From the NCBI RefSeq assembly GCF_029227915.1, contig NC_079887.1:13206001-13270000 (forward strand): DNA of 64,000 bases, written 5' to 3'. This document shows, piece by piece, positions 1 to 12,990 of this stretch (within the stretch, counting starts at the first letter, position 1; each line of letters opens with the position of its first letter). The translations under genes and the position numbers were made by a program. Source of the stretch: Hydractinia symbiolongicarpus. Lineage: Eukaryota > Cnidaria > Hydrozoa > Anthoathecata > Hydractiniidae. The notes under the pieces were generated by a model. That model searched no databases and was not told where the DNA came from. It worked only from the letters and a program-made list of their open reading frames with translations.

Positions 1-999
1 TAACTAAAAATGTTGCTTACGAATACACGTGGCAATACAGGTCACACAACGTAATGAGAAAAACTTTGCTCCCAGTGTGGTTTCGCGTTTAATATCGCAA
101 AGCTAGCTCTAATAAGAAAAAAGATCCTGGGAAAGGGGTTGTAATGTGCAGACAAAAATAAGAAATACACAAAGATTAACTATGGCAAAACGTGTGCAAG
201 GAATCAACACCAAGCCAACGACGCACTTTTTCACGCTAAAGGAGATTAAATTGCAGGATATAAAAATAACAGGGTGCCAGAGGCTCTTTAAGGCGTTCAC
301 TTTGAACAACTTTAACCCAACACTTCTTTAACAATTTCTCGTAAACCTTTTATGATATTGTCGTGCAAGGTCTAATAAATAAACAATATCAAGAAAAGCT
401 TTAGTTTGTTAACTTTTGGTTATTATGATACGATCAATACAACATTTCTTGACAAACTCGACAGAAATATATATTTATTTCTTTGCCATGGTTACCGGCT
501 TTAAGGCAAACCGAGTCGTTTGGACCTCCTCGCTGTTGGCAAAGAATGGCGGAGGACCGGACTCTCCTTTAAAACACCGAAGTGTGTTTTTACTTTTAAA
601 AAAAGCCACAACTGTTAGGAGAATTAAGATTTTTTGCAGACAAGGTTTCGTGTGTATGCAGGTGATTCAAAGAATTTTGTACTATCGAGGAAACTATAAA
701 GACAAAATTCTAAGCAGAACATATGCAGAAAATCAGAAAACGATTAGAAGGTCAAATTATATTATGTATGAAGGACAACTTTACGTAAAGAGCTAATATT
801 CTGGAACTTTCGGGCTTTTAAATATTTAGGATCTCTTTGTAAAATATTTTAAGAGCAGTATTTTGAGAGCGGAATAGTTTCAATAACAGAGTTTTTAAGA
901 ATAATTTTAATAAAATAAAAATACAAGCAAGTATTATTCGGAACGAGGAGGTTAGTTACAAAAATCACTCACAAGAAAAAGAAACTGATAAAAATCAAC
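1..999. other. No supported gene
   Basis: The longest open frame here (416-796, plus) shows no recognisable domain, no signal peptide and no convincing splice context. I see only AT-rich sequence leading into the retrotransposon remnant that follows. Confidence 0.4.
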
Positions 1000-1019
1000 A
1001 AACTGAAGAAATGTTGGAA

Positions 1020-2160
1020 AATTTAAAATTTAAAGCAAGAAAAAGTAAAGTCTTGCTTTAAAAAAACAGTTAACAATAGATTGAGGCGGCTAAAAGTTAG
1101 GAAAGGCCCAGCCAGAAGAAAAGAAATAAATGAGTTCACAGACGAATTACACAAGCAACAAGAAGTATTGATGGAAGAGTGGACAAAATTATCAGACGCA
1201 TGAAAGAAGAATGGAGGAAGATCTCACTGAAAAAGAATTCAGATGAAATGGAGCAGACAGAAGAAGATTACGATGCAATACAAAAGTATGGCCAATACTA
1301 TATGGTCATCCAAAAACATAAATTATCAACTGTTGAATCCAAATTACATTTATTAATGAAGACAGAAGCTCTGCATCATAAAGAAAAAAAGGCTCGTGAG
1401 CAAGTTAGAAGAATAGAAGAAGAAGTAAAAGGAAATAGAAGGAAATAAGTATCATGCAAGCACATATGTAACTGTAGCAGAATTCCAGAAAATACCTATT
1501 TTCTGGAATTCTGCTACAGTTACTTAAATAAGGAGAAATAAAGAAGATGTCTTAAAAATGCAATAAAAGTCATGCAGCTCACGAAGAAGTAGATGAAGAA
1601 ATCAATAGTATGTTGGCTACCAATGATCGTGCAATGGGAGGTTCAGATTTTAACGACCTCGCCGAATGGGGACAAGACAAGATAAAAGTTTTATCCAGCC
1701 GGGAGAAAAGACGCGTAAAACAACAGTCTCCGAAGAGATATTTGGAATAATATGTGGAAGCAACTGAAAAGAGTATCTGTTCCGTTTACGCTGGCATGCA
1801 TCAATGCAGCAGCTACAACACCAGAATGCAAACTTCTGCAACTAAGACAATGCCTATCTGGAGCAGCGCTGAGAGTAATAGAAGGCTTGGGACACTCAGC
1901 ATTTGCATACGAAGCTGCAAACCAGAGGATTCACAGGAAGAATAGAAGTAGCCGTAGGAAAGTGGCGCTGTACTTGGACAAATTGGACATTCTCAGGCCA
2001 ATTAAATATAAATATCCAAAAGACATGAACGATTCGTTGATCTTTAATACGTCGCTGTTATCAATTTAAAAGAAGCTGGGAAAATCCAAGAGCTGTGCAA
2101 TCGAACATTGTACCTGAAACTGCAAAAGAACATGAGAAGAACATCAGAAGAACAGATGGA
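1020..2160 (+). pseudogene. Pao-type gag remnant
   Basis: A charged, coiled-coil-like stretch (about 1020-1446, rich in Glu, Lys and Arg) is followed by a Gag-like core around 1780-2070. The core includes a leucine-rich segment ending LSGAALRVIEGL and then an AYEAA motif, the usual Pao gag pattern of a short helix, G-A-A, and a second helix. Stops at about 1750 and 2068 and several frameshifts break it. A 27-bp-arm palindrome interrupts the region at 1468-1523, so it may be a later insertion. Confidence 0.7.
1468..1523. repeat. Perfect 27-bp-arm palindrome
   Basis: Arms 1468-1494 and 1497-1523 are exact reverse complements, separated by only CC. It begins GTAACTGTAGCAG and ends with the complement. 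Such a structure could be a small foldback element or extrude as a cruciform. Confidence 0.9.
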
Positions 2161-2819
2161 TATTACAAAATAGATAAACAGATAGTTTAGTAGTAGAGTT
2201 TTTATAAAAACGCTTCATGGATTGCACAGTAGTTTCAAACAGGAGTGGTGATCGCACCTAATTTGGAATGTACGGCAACCAGGAAAAGTTGCCGCGAAGT
2301 GAGCAACTGTATGTAATGACCAACATGGAAACTGGAACTTTAAAAAGTATAGCAAATACCAGGTAAAATAGAGATGGTTGATAGCAAAAGAAAAGAAATT
2401 GTATTTTTCATCTTTGGGAAAAAATTACTGGGCCAGTCCTGCAAGAGAACAAAAACTTGTGCAAATTAATTGTTGCGTAAAGAAAAGAAAAGAAGTAAGG
2501 AACAAAATAACGAAAGAAAAGAACATGATGCAGAAACCAATGAGACAAAAGAGCCATCAACTATCAAATAAGCCGATTATAAAATGATGCACATATGCAC
2601 ATATACTTTATAAAGAATACCTGACAGGCTTGTAAAGAAGAACAGACATATATTGTACTAAGATATCCATACAAGACATGTAGGTATTTGGAATAGACAG
2701 GGATTACAAGTTCATGGCCGATCAGAATGCAACAGCAAGGCAATGGTTTTTAAAACTGAAAGATCTTCAGAACATCTCAATATAAAAATGCTTCTAATGC
2801 AATAAAGAAGTACGAAATT

Positions 2820-4330
2820 TACAATACACACATTCACAGATGCATCATCGGAGGCATATTGCACAGTGGTTTATCCTAGGAGTGTGTCTGAATCAGGAAA
2901 CATATCTGTCCACCTAACAGCGTTAAAGTCAAGAGTGACGCTTCTACTGGCAACAAGTATACCAAGATTGCAATTATTGGGAGGATATTTTGGTTCTAGA
3001 ATAACCAAATCAATAGCAAAAACTTTAAGATTCAACAAGCCAGTTTGTTGGTCAGGCAGTAAGAGTATATTGTGGTGGTAGACTACGTTAGTGAGATTAA
3101 ATAAGTGACTAATCCCTCTCAGTGGAGATCTGTACCAACGAAGTTGAATACTGGTGACTTAGTTACAAGAAGTGGTTCTCTTACTGACTTAAGAATAAAT
3201 AAAAAACTGTGGTGGACAGGCCCGCAGTTTTTACACCAAACAGAAGAAAGTTGACCAGAGAAAAAAATTTAAACACCAGAGATATAAAAATGAAATTAAA
3301 AATTAGCAAAACATAACAACAACAAAAAGCAGATATCCAAACAATTCTGACTGCAACACAATTTTACCTTGGATACTAAACTCATAAAGATATTTTAGCT
3401 GGAAGAGATGATCGAAAACGAAAGACTCACTGACTAGCATCAACCAGATGAAATAGCAGCTAAAGAATTGAAGTAAATTTAAAAAGCGCAAACAGATGCA
3501 GTTACGGATGAATATGAATCACTACTTTGACAGAAAGAATTACCTAAGCCAAGCAAATACTGTTTTTAGACCATGACTGGATGAAGATGGAGTTATGAGA
3601 TCTGATTGCAGACTGAGCAACGGTGATTATTTGCCATTCGACTGTAAACACCCCATTATACATTTTAGAACAAAGTTGACCACGAAAAAGCTTATCACTC
3701 AGTTGGAACAAACCAAGCATTAGCCATGTTATCAGCTCGCTATTTGGTTATTAAAGGTCGAATAGGAGAAATGGAGAGAGAGTGTTGAATGTAGAAAGAG
3801 AAAAGCAAAGGTTGCCCAACAAATTATTGCACCAATACGGAGAATCAGATTAAAGAAACCGTTGAGACTGTTTTTGTCGAGCACCTGTTGACTTTGGTAG
3901 ATCGTTTATCACAAAGCAGGGAAAAGTAAAGTCTAGGTTGAAACAGTACGTTTTTACATGCCTTACATGTAGAGCAATGCATTAGGAAATGGCATATGGT
4001 TTAGACACCGATGCGTTTTGGTAATGTATTTTCTATGATGGTAAATGACGTGGCTTACCAATGAAGAGATAAACTCATACAACGGAGGGTCGTAGGGGCG
4101 AAGAGAGAACTCTAGGAAATGGTAAAAAAATTAGATAAAGACCAGATCAATGCATCAAATGCCAAAAAAGATATAAAAAGGAACTCTAATCCTCACTTCT
4201 GTAGAGCACATTAAGCAATGATCAAAGCCTCAAAAAAGCAATTCATGGGTTACTAAGGAATGCTGAAATAACAGAGGAGGAACTGGTGACAGCATTAACG
4301 TTTTTATTCTTATGTTATCGACACCAACAC
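2820..4330 (+). pseudogene. Pao-type pol remnant (RNase H, integrase)
   Basis: Around 2835-3080 the plus strand reads an RNase H-like block with FTDASSEAY and SIPRLQLLG, typical of the Pao RNase H start and its following helix. Around 3100-3240 a block with NPSQWRSVPT and WWTGP marks the C-terminal connection. From about 3600 to 4300 come pieces of the integrase: a KHPIIH segment, an RKRKAKVAQQI-like zinc-finger neighbour, then MAYGLDTDAF and an EEINSYNGG-like piece with the expected aspartate already altered. Stops and frame changes occur every 50-150 bases. It is not translatable. Confidence 0.75.
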
Positions 4331-5190
4331 AAACTCGTAGTTGTGAACGTAATCTTTTAACTCTTGCAAGTCAATCGCACTGACAACGTTTTTACCTTAT
4401 TTTACTTTAACTTCCATTTATTATGTAAAATTAGCAAAAGAGAAGAAATGTTAAATTGCTTGATCATCAGTGACATGAATAGGTGAACTAAAAATTTCTT
4501 TCGTTTTAACCTTGTTAGCACCAGTGGTAAGGAATTGCTTAAGGTGCCCGCGGCCTCCTCGATTTGGCATAACTTTTGTGTTGCGTGTAATTGAGTGCTG
4601 AAACTTTGCAAACTTTTATTAGCGCTTGTAATGAAAACATATTTTTTGGAAAATGTTATTTGTATATTTAAAAAGATGCTGACATGAAAGTATGTGTGTT
4701 GTAAGATTGGTTTTAAAACTATTTTTTACATGTATGTTCATTACCAAGTGGCTACTAATGCGTTGCTAGGGAGATATCTGGTACCTAGGGATAAAATACA
4801 GACCAGATTTGATGATTCAGAAAAATAACGTCATTTCTGATTTCAATAACGTGATTTTTTTGACAATAATTTTAAGAGGTAATTTGCGTCAAGGGGAGAA
4901 ACATTATTTGGATCAAATTTTTGGTGCTTATTATCATCTTAACATAAATTCGTAAAAAACTTGACACCACAAATGGAATGTTGATGTCTGTTATTTTGAC
5001 TAGAATTTGCTAACCCAGCTTCCACATTTATAAAGCCAAAAGAGCAAATTTTTTCCCAACAATTTCAAAATATCCAACTTTAAATTCGTTGCTTCATGCC
5101 ATGTTGATTTGCAGTCCTTCCACCACAATAATTCATTAAGTCATATATTTTAATCTACTTCATACTCACATTTGTAAATTATTTCTTTAG
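4331..5190. other. No gene seen
   Basis: AT-rich non-coding DNA between the retrotransposon remnant and the first recognisable exon of the 5.2 kb gene. It is likely intron of that gene if more exons lie upstream, but no further exon was identified. Confidence 0.4.
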
Positions 5191-6063
5191 TTGTCATTGA
5201 TTTCGTTGATGGAGATGGCGATTTACAAAAGTTATCTTCATATGATAAAAATGCACGTGCTACAGCTGTTTTGAAAGAGAAACACGTTTATACACTTGTA
5301 AAAGTTGAAGGTGAAATTATATAGCATTAACAGATGGTTGTTTGGCTTGAAGTGATGTAAAGCTCAGTATAGATTGTGGCGTATTAAAGGCGCATATGAA
5401 GGACATAGATTCAATTTTCAAGTTGTCTTCCAAGTTGTTTCTATAAAATCACATGTTGAGCTGATATATTAACGGTTTTTGAGTAATGTTTGCTTCCCGC
5501 GAGTTGATTTCCAACAAAATTATGTAAAAATGCCTTTTCAAAAATATGATAACTTAGTTGCGCATTTACCAATAAAATGTAATTGAAAATGTAATGAATT
5601 TAATACGTAAGGAGTGCACAAACTATAAAAATAATATAATTTCAAAATCAGGAACAAAGCGTTACATATTAAGGTAATTCCATTTGTTATTTTCAAATTT
5701 GTTTTTTTAGAACATTCTGAAGAAATTGTTGTTAAGCCGTTGTTGCAAGATTTTGAAATTCATAATCCGGAAATAATGGGTAAAAAGTATTTTTTGAGAG
5801 GATCACAGACAACCTTTCAAGCTTTTCTATATGATTCCAACTTGTCTAAATCTACTTAAAAGAGGCCCACTTTTTGTTATATTTCGTTTTATTTTATCTC
5901 TTTAGCAAAGCTTCGTTCAAATTTCAAGCCAAGAACATCAGAAGATCGTGGAATTCTTGTTAAAAAGGACTCAATCCGTAAAGCAACATCAAACGTGGAA
6001 AGATCTTCACATGAGAAATCAAAGAAAACATATACTCGACGAAAAATATCTCACGTGGTTTAA
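5191..6063 (+). CDS. 3' end of an unrecognised three-or-more-exon gene
   Basis: Three consecutive exons fit together in phase: 5191-5310, 5711-5779 and 5906-6063, ending in TAA. Each is preceded by a clean acceptor (ATTTCTTTAG, GTTTTTTTAG, ATCTCTTTAG) and both internal donors are GT. All junctions are phase 1 and the three frames stay open, which is hard to get by chance. The encoded 115 or so residues are acidic at first (VIDFVDGDGDLQKL), then mixed, and end in a basic tail with KKTYTRRK, which could be a nuclear signal. No domain was recognised. The start lies upstream and was not found; the Pao remnant may sit inside an intron. It could be a pseudogene fragment, but no lesion is visible. 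Confidence 0.6.
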
Positions 6064-7479
6064 ATATTGTGATAAGAGCAATAGAGAAAAGATGAAAAAC
6101 GCAATTGTGGATGTCTGAGATATAAGATTACTTTTAAAGTGTGGAATATTATAATGAAAAAACAACAACAAAAAGTGTTTTCCACGACTCGCACACACAC
6201 ACAGGGAAAGAAAAGCGGTATTAATATAAGAGACAAAATATATTTAACCTTTACCTTTCCCACTTTGATAGTGAAGAGTACAGGTTGAGAGGTTCACATA
6301 TCGTCTTAAATTTACTTGCAAGTTTGACTCAATGGTCTTGTCCACTCAAGCTGATAGAATCATTATATTATAGACAGGCATAGAAAATTGGTGAAGAAAA
6401 GCATAAATACGGACAGAAACGTTTCATCGCGAAAAGTTTCCGCTGTTAATAAATTCCGACACAGTGATGCATATAGTTACCTATGTATAACAGCTACCTA
6501 TCTGAAATGCTTTTCCGGCCAATATTTTAGTTTTAATTTCGTGTTAGTGATATAAACGGCTCATATCTCTCGGCGTTTGAGCAAAATACAAGTATGGCAA
6601 GCTTCGAATGATTAAATATATATCGTGCATCTGTTTAAAATAAAAAATACCTGGGGAGAATCAAATAGATGACAAACCTTGGCTAGAATGTTTAATTGAG
6701 CCACATTAACCATGCCAAAATGTGGCAAAATTCTTGTAGAAGTGTCAGTCATAAGAATATTGATAATAACCAAGTTTCAAAAATTTCCCTTCATCACCCC
6801 CACCAAATAGGATTAACGTTAAGTTACATTGTCAATGCAGAGTACTCTACTTTCTTTCGTTTTTACACAGACAAATTTGTGTCTCAGGAAGAAATCATTT
6901 CGTCAGTTGATACGTACCAGTGCTGAAGGAATTAAACCCTCACGCGTTAATGTAATTTTTAGGAAACCTTACAATAAAAAAATTACAATCTGAAAAAATA
7001 AATATCTGGGAATGGTAAGGTACATTTTTGTTGGTGTTTTGTCATTTTATGGTACTTTATAGACTTATTCATGTCAAGTTAATTAAAGTCACAGTTGAGT
7101 CTGCGTAAGAAATTGAAAATGGGGAAAAAATTGCAAATATTTTGATCTTATCTTAACAGGGGTGAACCAATTGTTTGAAAATTGCGTTTAAAATAGTGAG
7201 TTTTTTAGGATAGGACTTTTTCAAAAAGGAAATGGAACAAAAATTCCAAATTCAACAACAAGGTTGCTTGGAAAGATTACCAGTTGAAACTTTACAAACT
7301 AATAGTTCTTGCTTTTAAATATTATTTAAATAAAAAAGATTTGGTTTATGAGTGGCACAGGATAAAATATTCAAGTTTTAAGTAAAAAAACATCGACTTA
7401 TAGACTTTCTAGAAAACCTGTAATTCTGCATGTCTAAAAAGCAGAGAAATGCTTCATTAAGGATATTTCTGCCCGAGTT
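6064..7479. other. No gene seen
   Basis: Space between the converging 3' ends of the 5.2 kb plus-strand gene and the 7.5 kb minus-strand gene. It has a short CA run near 6190 and no supported coding region. Confidence 0.4.
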
Positions 7480-9397
7480 TTAATTTTTTCTATCGACATC
7501 AACAAACTTGGTGATGACCCTTGCCAATACTTTTACGAAATTTCTTAATTTTTTCTCGTTTGTGGTAAACTTCTCATGAACAGCAATTTGTATTGCATCA
7601 ATGTTATCTTCCTTCTCCTTGTCTGGGCTTTGTTTTGAGCCATATTGATCTATGATATAGTCACCAGAGAGATAATTCTCACCCGGTGTATCGTGCTCTG
7701 GTGATGGGGTGGTAGGGTAACCCTCTTCTTCTAGTAGTCCACCCAAACTTTTCTCGCCAAACAGAAATTTTTTGATGGGTTGATTTGATAAATCAGCTAA
7801 ATGCTGAATAGATGAATTCGTCCAGGATTGACTTTCTTTAATTCTCAAATCCTTTGCTTCTAACCCATACCCAATCATGTTTAAACCATCTTCATTTCTA
7901 GTGCCACGAACGTGAATAAGCAATCCGCGTTTACCGTGAAGACTAACCTTTGCGTCTTTAATGAATTTATGAATTTGTTCCCAGGATCTTTTGCTTTCAA
8001 AGTCGGAAAATGAGCCATGTTCCTTACTCGTCGAAGCATCCATCTTGATTCGATGGAGATTGCTCAAGATCAAATGGGGACGTTTTCCTGAGATATCTTC
8101 CAGTAAATCTGCAAGCTGCAGTGAAATCTTTCTACTGAATTTGTCACTGTGTTTGTTTACAGAGCAGCGCTTAAAATCCTTTGTGACTCCTTTCTTTTGA
8201 TCACATTTTTGGTTATATACACACTCGCCATCGATCAGACATCCAGCGTCCCTATCAGTGATGCTCTTAGGTTTTAACTTACCACCGTGTGTTGATACAA
8301 TGATGATGTTAGAATCTCCTTCCTGATACTCACAAAATCGGGGATCTCCAGGGCAGTGACGAGTAACTAAAAATACAAACATTTAATATTTAGCGGAGCA
8401 TCAGGAGGTCTAAAAAGAATATATATGAAAAAAAAATCAAATTGACTCAAATCTTGCTGGTAAAAGATAACGTAATCAATGTTTAGTTGTGGACTAGAAC
8501 TTATTTCAAGAATAAACAAGAATAACGTAAAGAAGTTTTATTTATCATGTTTTAAATACTAATTGTTTAAATCTTATTTGGTAAAAGTGTTTTAAGTTTT
8601 TTAAACGGGGTATTTAAGAGGGATATTTAATCAAAAACATGATATTGACATAACGAAGAGACTTTTATAAACACATCATAGGTATATAAAATAAAAGATG
8701 AAATAATGCCTTTTTCGCATTCCTATTATCCTCTAAAATGCTTTCCTTTTTCCTGCAACGATAATTTTTTAAGTATTCTTTCCATTTGTCAGAATTCATC
8801 TGGTTTCTTGTTATCTATACCAGTTAATAATATCTGAATGCCTTGCGAATGCTACTAATTGATGGGGGGCATGTGTGAAATAAGTTTTTTAATTAAACAT
8901 TTTCGCAACTAAAAATTTTTTCTAAATTTTTAAGAAGGCCACTAGCCAGTTATATAGTATAAAGCTTTTTCTTGTATAAAAAGAACGTGTAATCCTTAGA
9001 ACATGATAACATAATACATGTCTCAATTCTTTTTTTGGGTGTCAAGAATTTTTTATCATGGATTCCTACCTGTGCATGGGTAAACAATTGTGCTAGGAGT
9101 TTCAGTAGACTCAAATTTTCCATCTCGATAACTTACTCCATATACATTTTCAAGAAGTAATTTAGTATATTTCTCTCCATGCTTCTTTATCTCTAGCACA
9201 TTGCCTTTGTATAGAACGTCATCTAGATTGTTCGCCTGTCCTGTGCGATTCAAGTATGAAAGAAGATTTGGTATGTAATCAGGGTATGTTCTGTAAATTA
9301 CATTCAAAGCTTTGTTGACATCATGCCGTGTTGTTGAGACATCATTAAATAATAACAGCAGCATAAGACATACTAGATTGATATTGTTTCGTCCCAT
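7480..9397 (-). CDS. Secreted N-formylglutamate amidohydrolase-like protein
   Basis: Two exons, complement(7480-8366, 9070-9397), encode 404 residues. The donor (ACAG|GTAGGA) and acceptor (TATTTTTAG|TT) join in phase 1. The start at 9397 gives a clear signal peptide (NLVCLMLLLLF core), so the product is probably secreted. Exon 2 carries blocks resembling the amidohydrolase fold seen in invertebrate relatives: an STHGG motif, a Cys-rich insert (GC...C...C), HLILSNLHRIKMD, a GLLIHVRG segment, and SLGGLLEEEGYPTTPSP. In typical relatives the metal and substrate residues lie in PHGG, NLHR-K-DxNR and D-HGH motifs. Here the NR and HGH parts are altered, so catalysis is doubtful. A paralogue lies at 31.2-34.6 kb with the same intron position and phase. 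Family assignment is moderate, from remembered motifs only. Confidence 0.75.
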
Positions 9398-9842
9398 GTT
9401 GAAAGCTTCTACTCATTGCAAAAAAACTTTACATATAAAATCATTTTGAGCATGATCTTGTGTTGCGTAGTATTTCCGTCTTCTGTGTTGTTATTTTGGT
9501 TACTTTTTCGACGCTTGAGTAATTATTTCCTCGTTCCAACTACGCTACATTCGGTATGATATTCAACAGACGAAAAAAACTTTAAAACAAGAAGCCCTGG
9601 GGGCTCTAAGAATTTCCGCTCGCTACCAAAATATTTGATGACAACCTGCTAATTCGTTGTGTTATCGTGCCAAACATTCGAAGAAGTTTGGTGCTTGAAG
9701 ACACACAAGTGACATTACATCTTACAACAAACGCAAACAAAACGAAACGTGTCATAATAAACTCACACTTTAAAAGAAATTGCGAACAAAAATTATAGCC
9801 TATCATTCATGGTTGAAAGTGGTCTTCCGATTGAAACGTTTA
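9398..9842. other. Upstream region of the 7.5-9.4 kb gene
   Basis: AT-rich non-coding sequence upstream of the signal-peptide exon. A promoter is presumably here, but no clear core element was identified. Confidence 0.35.
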
Positions 9843-10915
9843 TGGTCTTAAACGGCATTTAGTTGACAAAAAAACAAAATTTTGATGCCACCATCATGTT
9901 CAGCATACTTTCTTTATTAACTGTGCCAAATTTTGTCAAAAATAAAGTAGTTTTAATTTTTGGACCAATTTTTGCCTAAAATGACATTTAGGTGGCCAAA
10001 AATCGAAATTTTGATGCCACCATCATGTTCAGCATACTTTTTTTATTAACTGTGCCAAATTTTGTCGAAAATAAAGTAGTTTAAATTTTTGGACCAATTT
10101 TGGCCTAAAATGACATTTCAGGTGGCAAAAAATCGAAATTTTGATGTCACCATCATGTTCAACATATTTTTTTTTGTGATCTGTGCCAAATTCTGTCGAA
10201 AATAAAGTAGTTTTAATTTTTGGATCAATTTTTGCCTAAAATGACATTTAGGTGGCCAAAAATCGAAATTTTGATGTCACCATCATATTCAGCATACTTT
10301 TTTTGTTAACTGTGCCAAACTTTGTGGAAAATAAAGTAGTTTTAATTTTTGGACAAATTTTGGCCCAAAATGACATTTAAGGTGGTCAAAAATCGAAATT
10401 TTGATGTCACCATCATGTTCAGCATACTTTTTTTGTTAACTGTGCCAAATTTTGTGGAAAACAAAGTAGTTTTAATTTTTGGACCAATTTTGGCCTAAAA
10501 TGACATTTAAGGTGGCAAAAAATCGAAATTTTGATGTCACCATCATGTTCAGCATAATTTTTTTGTTAACTGTGCCAAATTTTGTGGAAAATAAAGTAGT
10601 TTTAATTTTTGGACCAATTTTTGCCTAAAATGACATTTAGGTGGCCAAAAATCGAAATTTTGATGTCACCATCATATTCAGCATATTTTTTTTGTTAACT
10701 GTGCCAAATTTTGTGGAAAATAAAGTAGTTTAAATTTTTGGACCAATTTTGGCCTAAAATGACATTTCAGGTGGCAAAAAATCAAAATTTTGATGTCACC
10801 ATCATGTTCAACATATTTTTTTTTGTTACCTGTGCCAAATTCTGTCGAAAATAAAGTAGTTTTAATTTTTGAACCAATTTTGGCCTAAAATGACATTTAG
10901 GTAACAAAAAATCAG
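9843..10915. repeat. Satellite array, ~129-bp unit, about 8 copies
   Basis: A block containing AAAATTTTGATGCCACCATC, then TGTGCCAAATTTTGT, then AAATAAAGTAGTTTTAATTTT recurs every 128-131 bases. About eight copies are present plus a partial one at the right edge. The copies are highly similar, with the leftmost one most diverged. No open reading frame spans the array. It is followed at about 10990 by a GC-richer imperfect inverted stretch (CCTACGCCTTCGGGCGCGG). Confidence 0.9.
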
Positions 10916-12777
10916 AGGAACGTGAAATCCCAGGGTCGATTTTTTCTCAAAAAATGCTCCAAAAGAAAAAAACGACGGTTTTAAAGAATTTCCTACGCCT
11001 TCGGGCGCGGAAATTCAATAAAAGTTGCTTCTCTGTTGTATTGTTGTACTTACACACCCGTGTAAATACAACTTTTTGTTTCTCCAAATTCTTTTTGTAG
11101 CTATAGCTAAATAACAAAAGAGGTTAAAAAATGAGGAAGTTATTGTTGACACGGCACACCATTATAGAGGACAGTTTGTGTGCATTGTTATTTATTTATT
11201 TTTTTAATTATTTTCTGTTTTATTGGCATGAAATTGACATTTCACTTGTCAAACAAGAAGAGTATTGGTAAAAAAAAGAGAATGTGGGACGTTCCATAAC
11301 CGCCGATTCTTCATTGTTGTTTTTGAACCTAAGAACAACCTGAGTCCTAATTTTGCCATAAGATAAAGCAAGGGTTTAAATCCTCCTGCAATTCTCCGTC
11401 AAGCTAATGTTGCTTGTTTTTGTTTATTTTTTCTTGCTCAGTATACGTGATTATAAAAAAACACACATTTTTCAAATGATATTCTGAAATAAATTGAAAA
11501 AAAAATCCATAACAACAAAAGAGGCCAATTTCGAAAAATCTATTTTTAACATTAACAACGAAATAACAAAAAACAAAATTAAAAATGCTTGAAAAAAACA
11601 ACAACAACCAGCCTATATGATGGTTCTTATAAGAAAAAGAGTGTAATTTGTGAAAAAAGTAGGTTCAAGAATTGTTATTGCATGAAGATTCATTGTATAT
11701 TACCGATACAACCTTAAAACACATTGTTGTTTTCTCCGTTGTTTGTCTCCACGCTATGTTACAGCTGTGCTACAGACAGTCGAAATGCGGTGTATAAAGG
11801 ACGGGCGAACCTGTTTGTGTAAACGACACAAAACATTTTCTAATAAAAATTAGTCCCAAAGGATTTACAGTGCCTTTTTTTAGCTCTGCTACAGACACAT
11901 GAAATGCGATATATACCTTTAGTTTAAACGCCATCAAACATGGAATTCCAATATATATTAGTAACAAAGGTTTTACCTTCATGTTTAATACAGATTCTAA
12001 GTAAAATTCTGTGAACTTTTTTATTGTTCTTATCACTGATGTCTGTATACCTTGTAGTTGAAGAAAATTCGAGAAAAATAGGCAAATTTTATTTCGAGGA
12101 TAACTTAAATCCTAAGAAGCCCAATGACTAAAAAAAGCATAGGTTACTTGTCGTTTTGAATAACCTGGAAATTTGAAGAAGTCCAAAACCACATAGAAAA
12201 AGTTATTAGGTAAATTTGAAAATGCAATAACCTCTTCTAACAGACCTGATGAAATTATCATAAGATTAATTCCGTATCACTAACTTCGCTTTTCGAGGTT
12301 TAGAATTTAGTCATCCTACGTGAGGGAGGTAAAATCTGTTAAAGGAAATTTAGAATGATGAGCAAAAAAATGAGATTGGTACATTTGACGGAATAATTCT
12401 TTTAAGGCTTATGTGGAAACGTTAAAATAAACACAAAATAGACAATTCATGCCACTTTCTAGGTCAAAAATTAGTTAAGCTAGGCTCGAAGTATTTCATT
12501 TCATTCCTCGTACGGGATAAAAAAATTGTGTTCACAAGTTTTCGAAAGTGTTTAGATTAAGCGTGTACCGAAAGCACACAGAAGTGCATCTTGTGTTACA
12601 CGCCACAAACGTCACAAAATGAGAGTGCTAATAAGCTGCATTCGTCATAAAAAACCGATGTTTTTTAGAGGAATGGGGAGGACGGGTGGATGAAGGGTTA
12701 TGGGATTAATGATTTTCAAGTATTTGTCTGACCAAGGCATTGTAGAAGTATATATTTTGTAAAGGCATTGTATCTTG

Positions 12778-12990
12778 CCACCAGTTTTGTATCAGGAAGC
12801 ACCCTAATTGTGTCAGATACTTTTTATTAAAATATTTTTTCAAGAAAGCACTACATGGGAAGAGACCTCAAAGTCCTTTTAAGGGCAAAACCTCCCGATA
12901 TTTGTTTTCATGTTCACTAGTCTTTTTGGGTTCATGTCACCAGTTTTGTGTCAGGAAACACCCCAATTGTGTCAGATACTTATTAATAAA
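12778..12990. repeat. Direct repeat, two ~50-bp copies
   Basis: A unit reading CCACCAGTTTTGTATCAGGA and ending in GTGTCAGATACTT at 12779-12826 recurs with few changes at 12937-12982, about 157 bases downstream. Possibly one duplicated unit or two copies of a dispersed repeat. Confidence 0.7.

Larger units (their letters stand above)
1000..4330 (+). mobile_element. Decayed BEL/Pao LTR retrotransposon
   Basis: Reading all three plus frames gives, in order, a Gag-like stretch, an RNase H-like stretch and an integrase-like stretch. That order, and the wording of the conserved blocks, match Pao-clade elements common in cnidarian genomes. Many stops and frameshifts break every domain, and most of the protease and reverse transcriptase region is missing, so an internal deletion is likely. 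I could not find a matching pair of long terminal repeats. It is presumably inactive. Confidence 0.8.
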
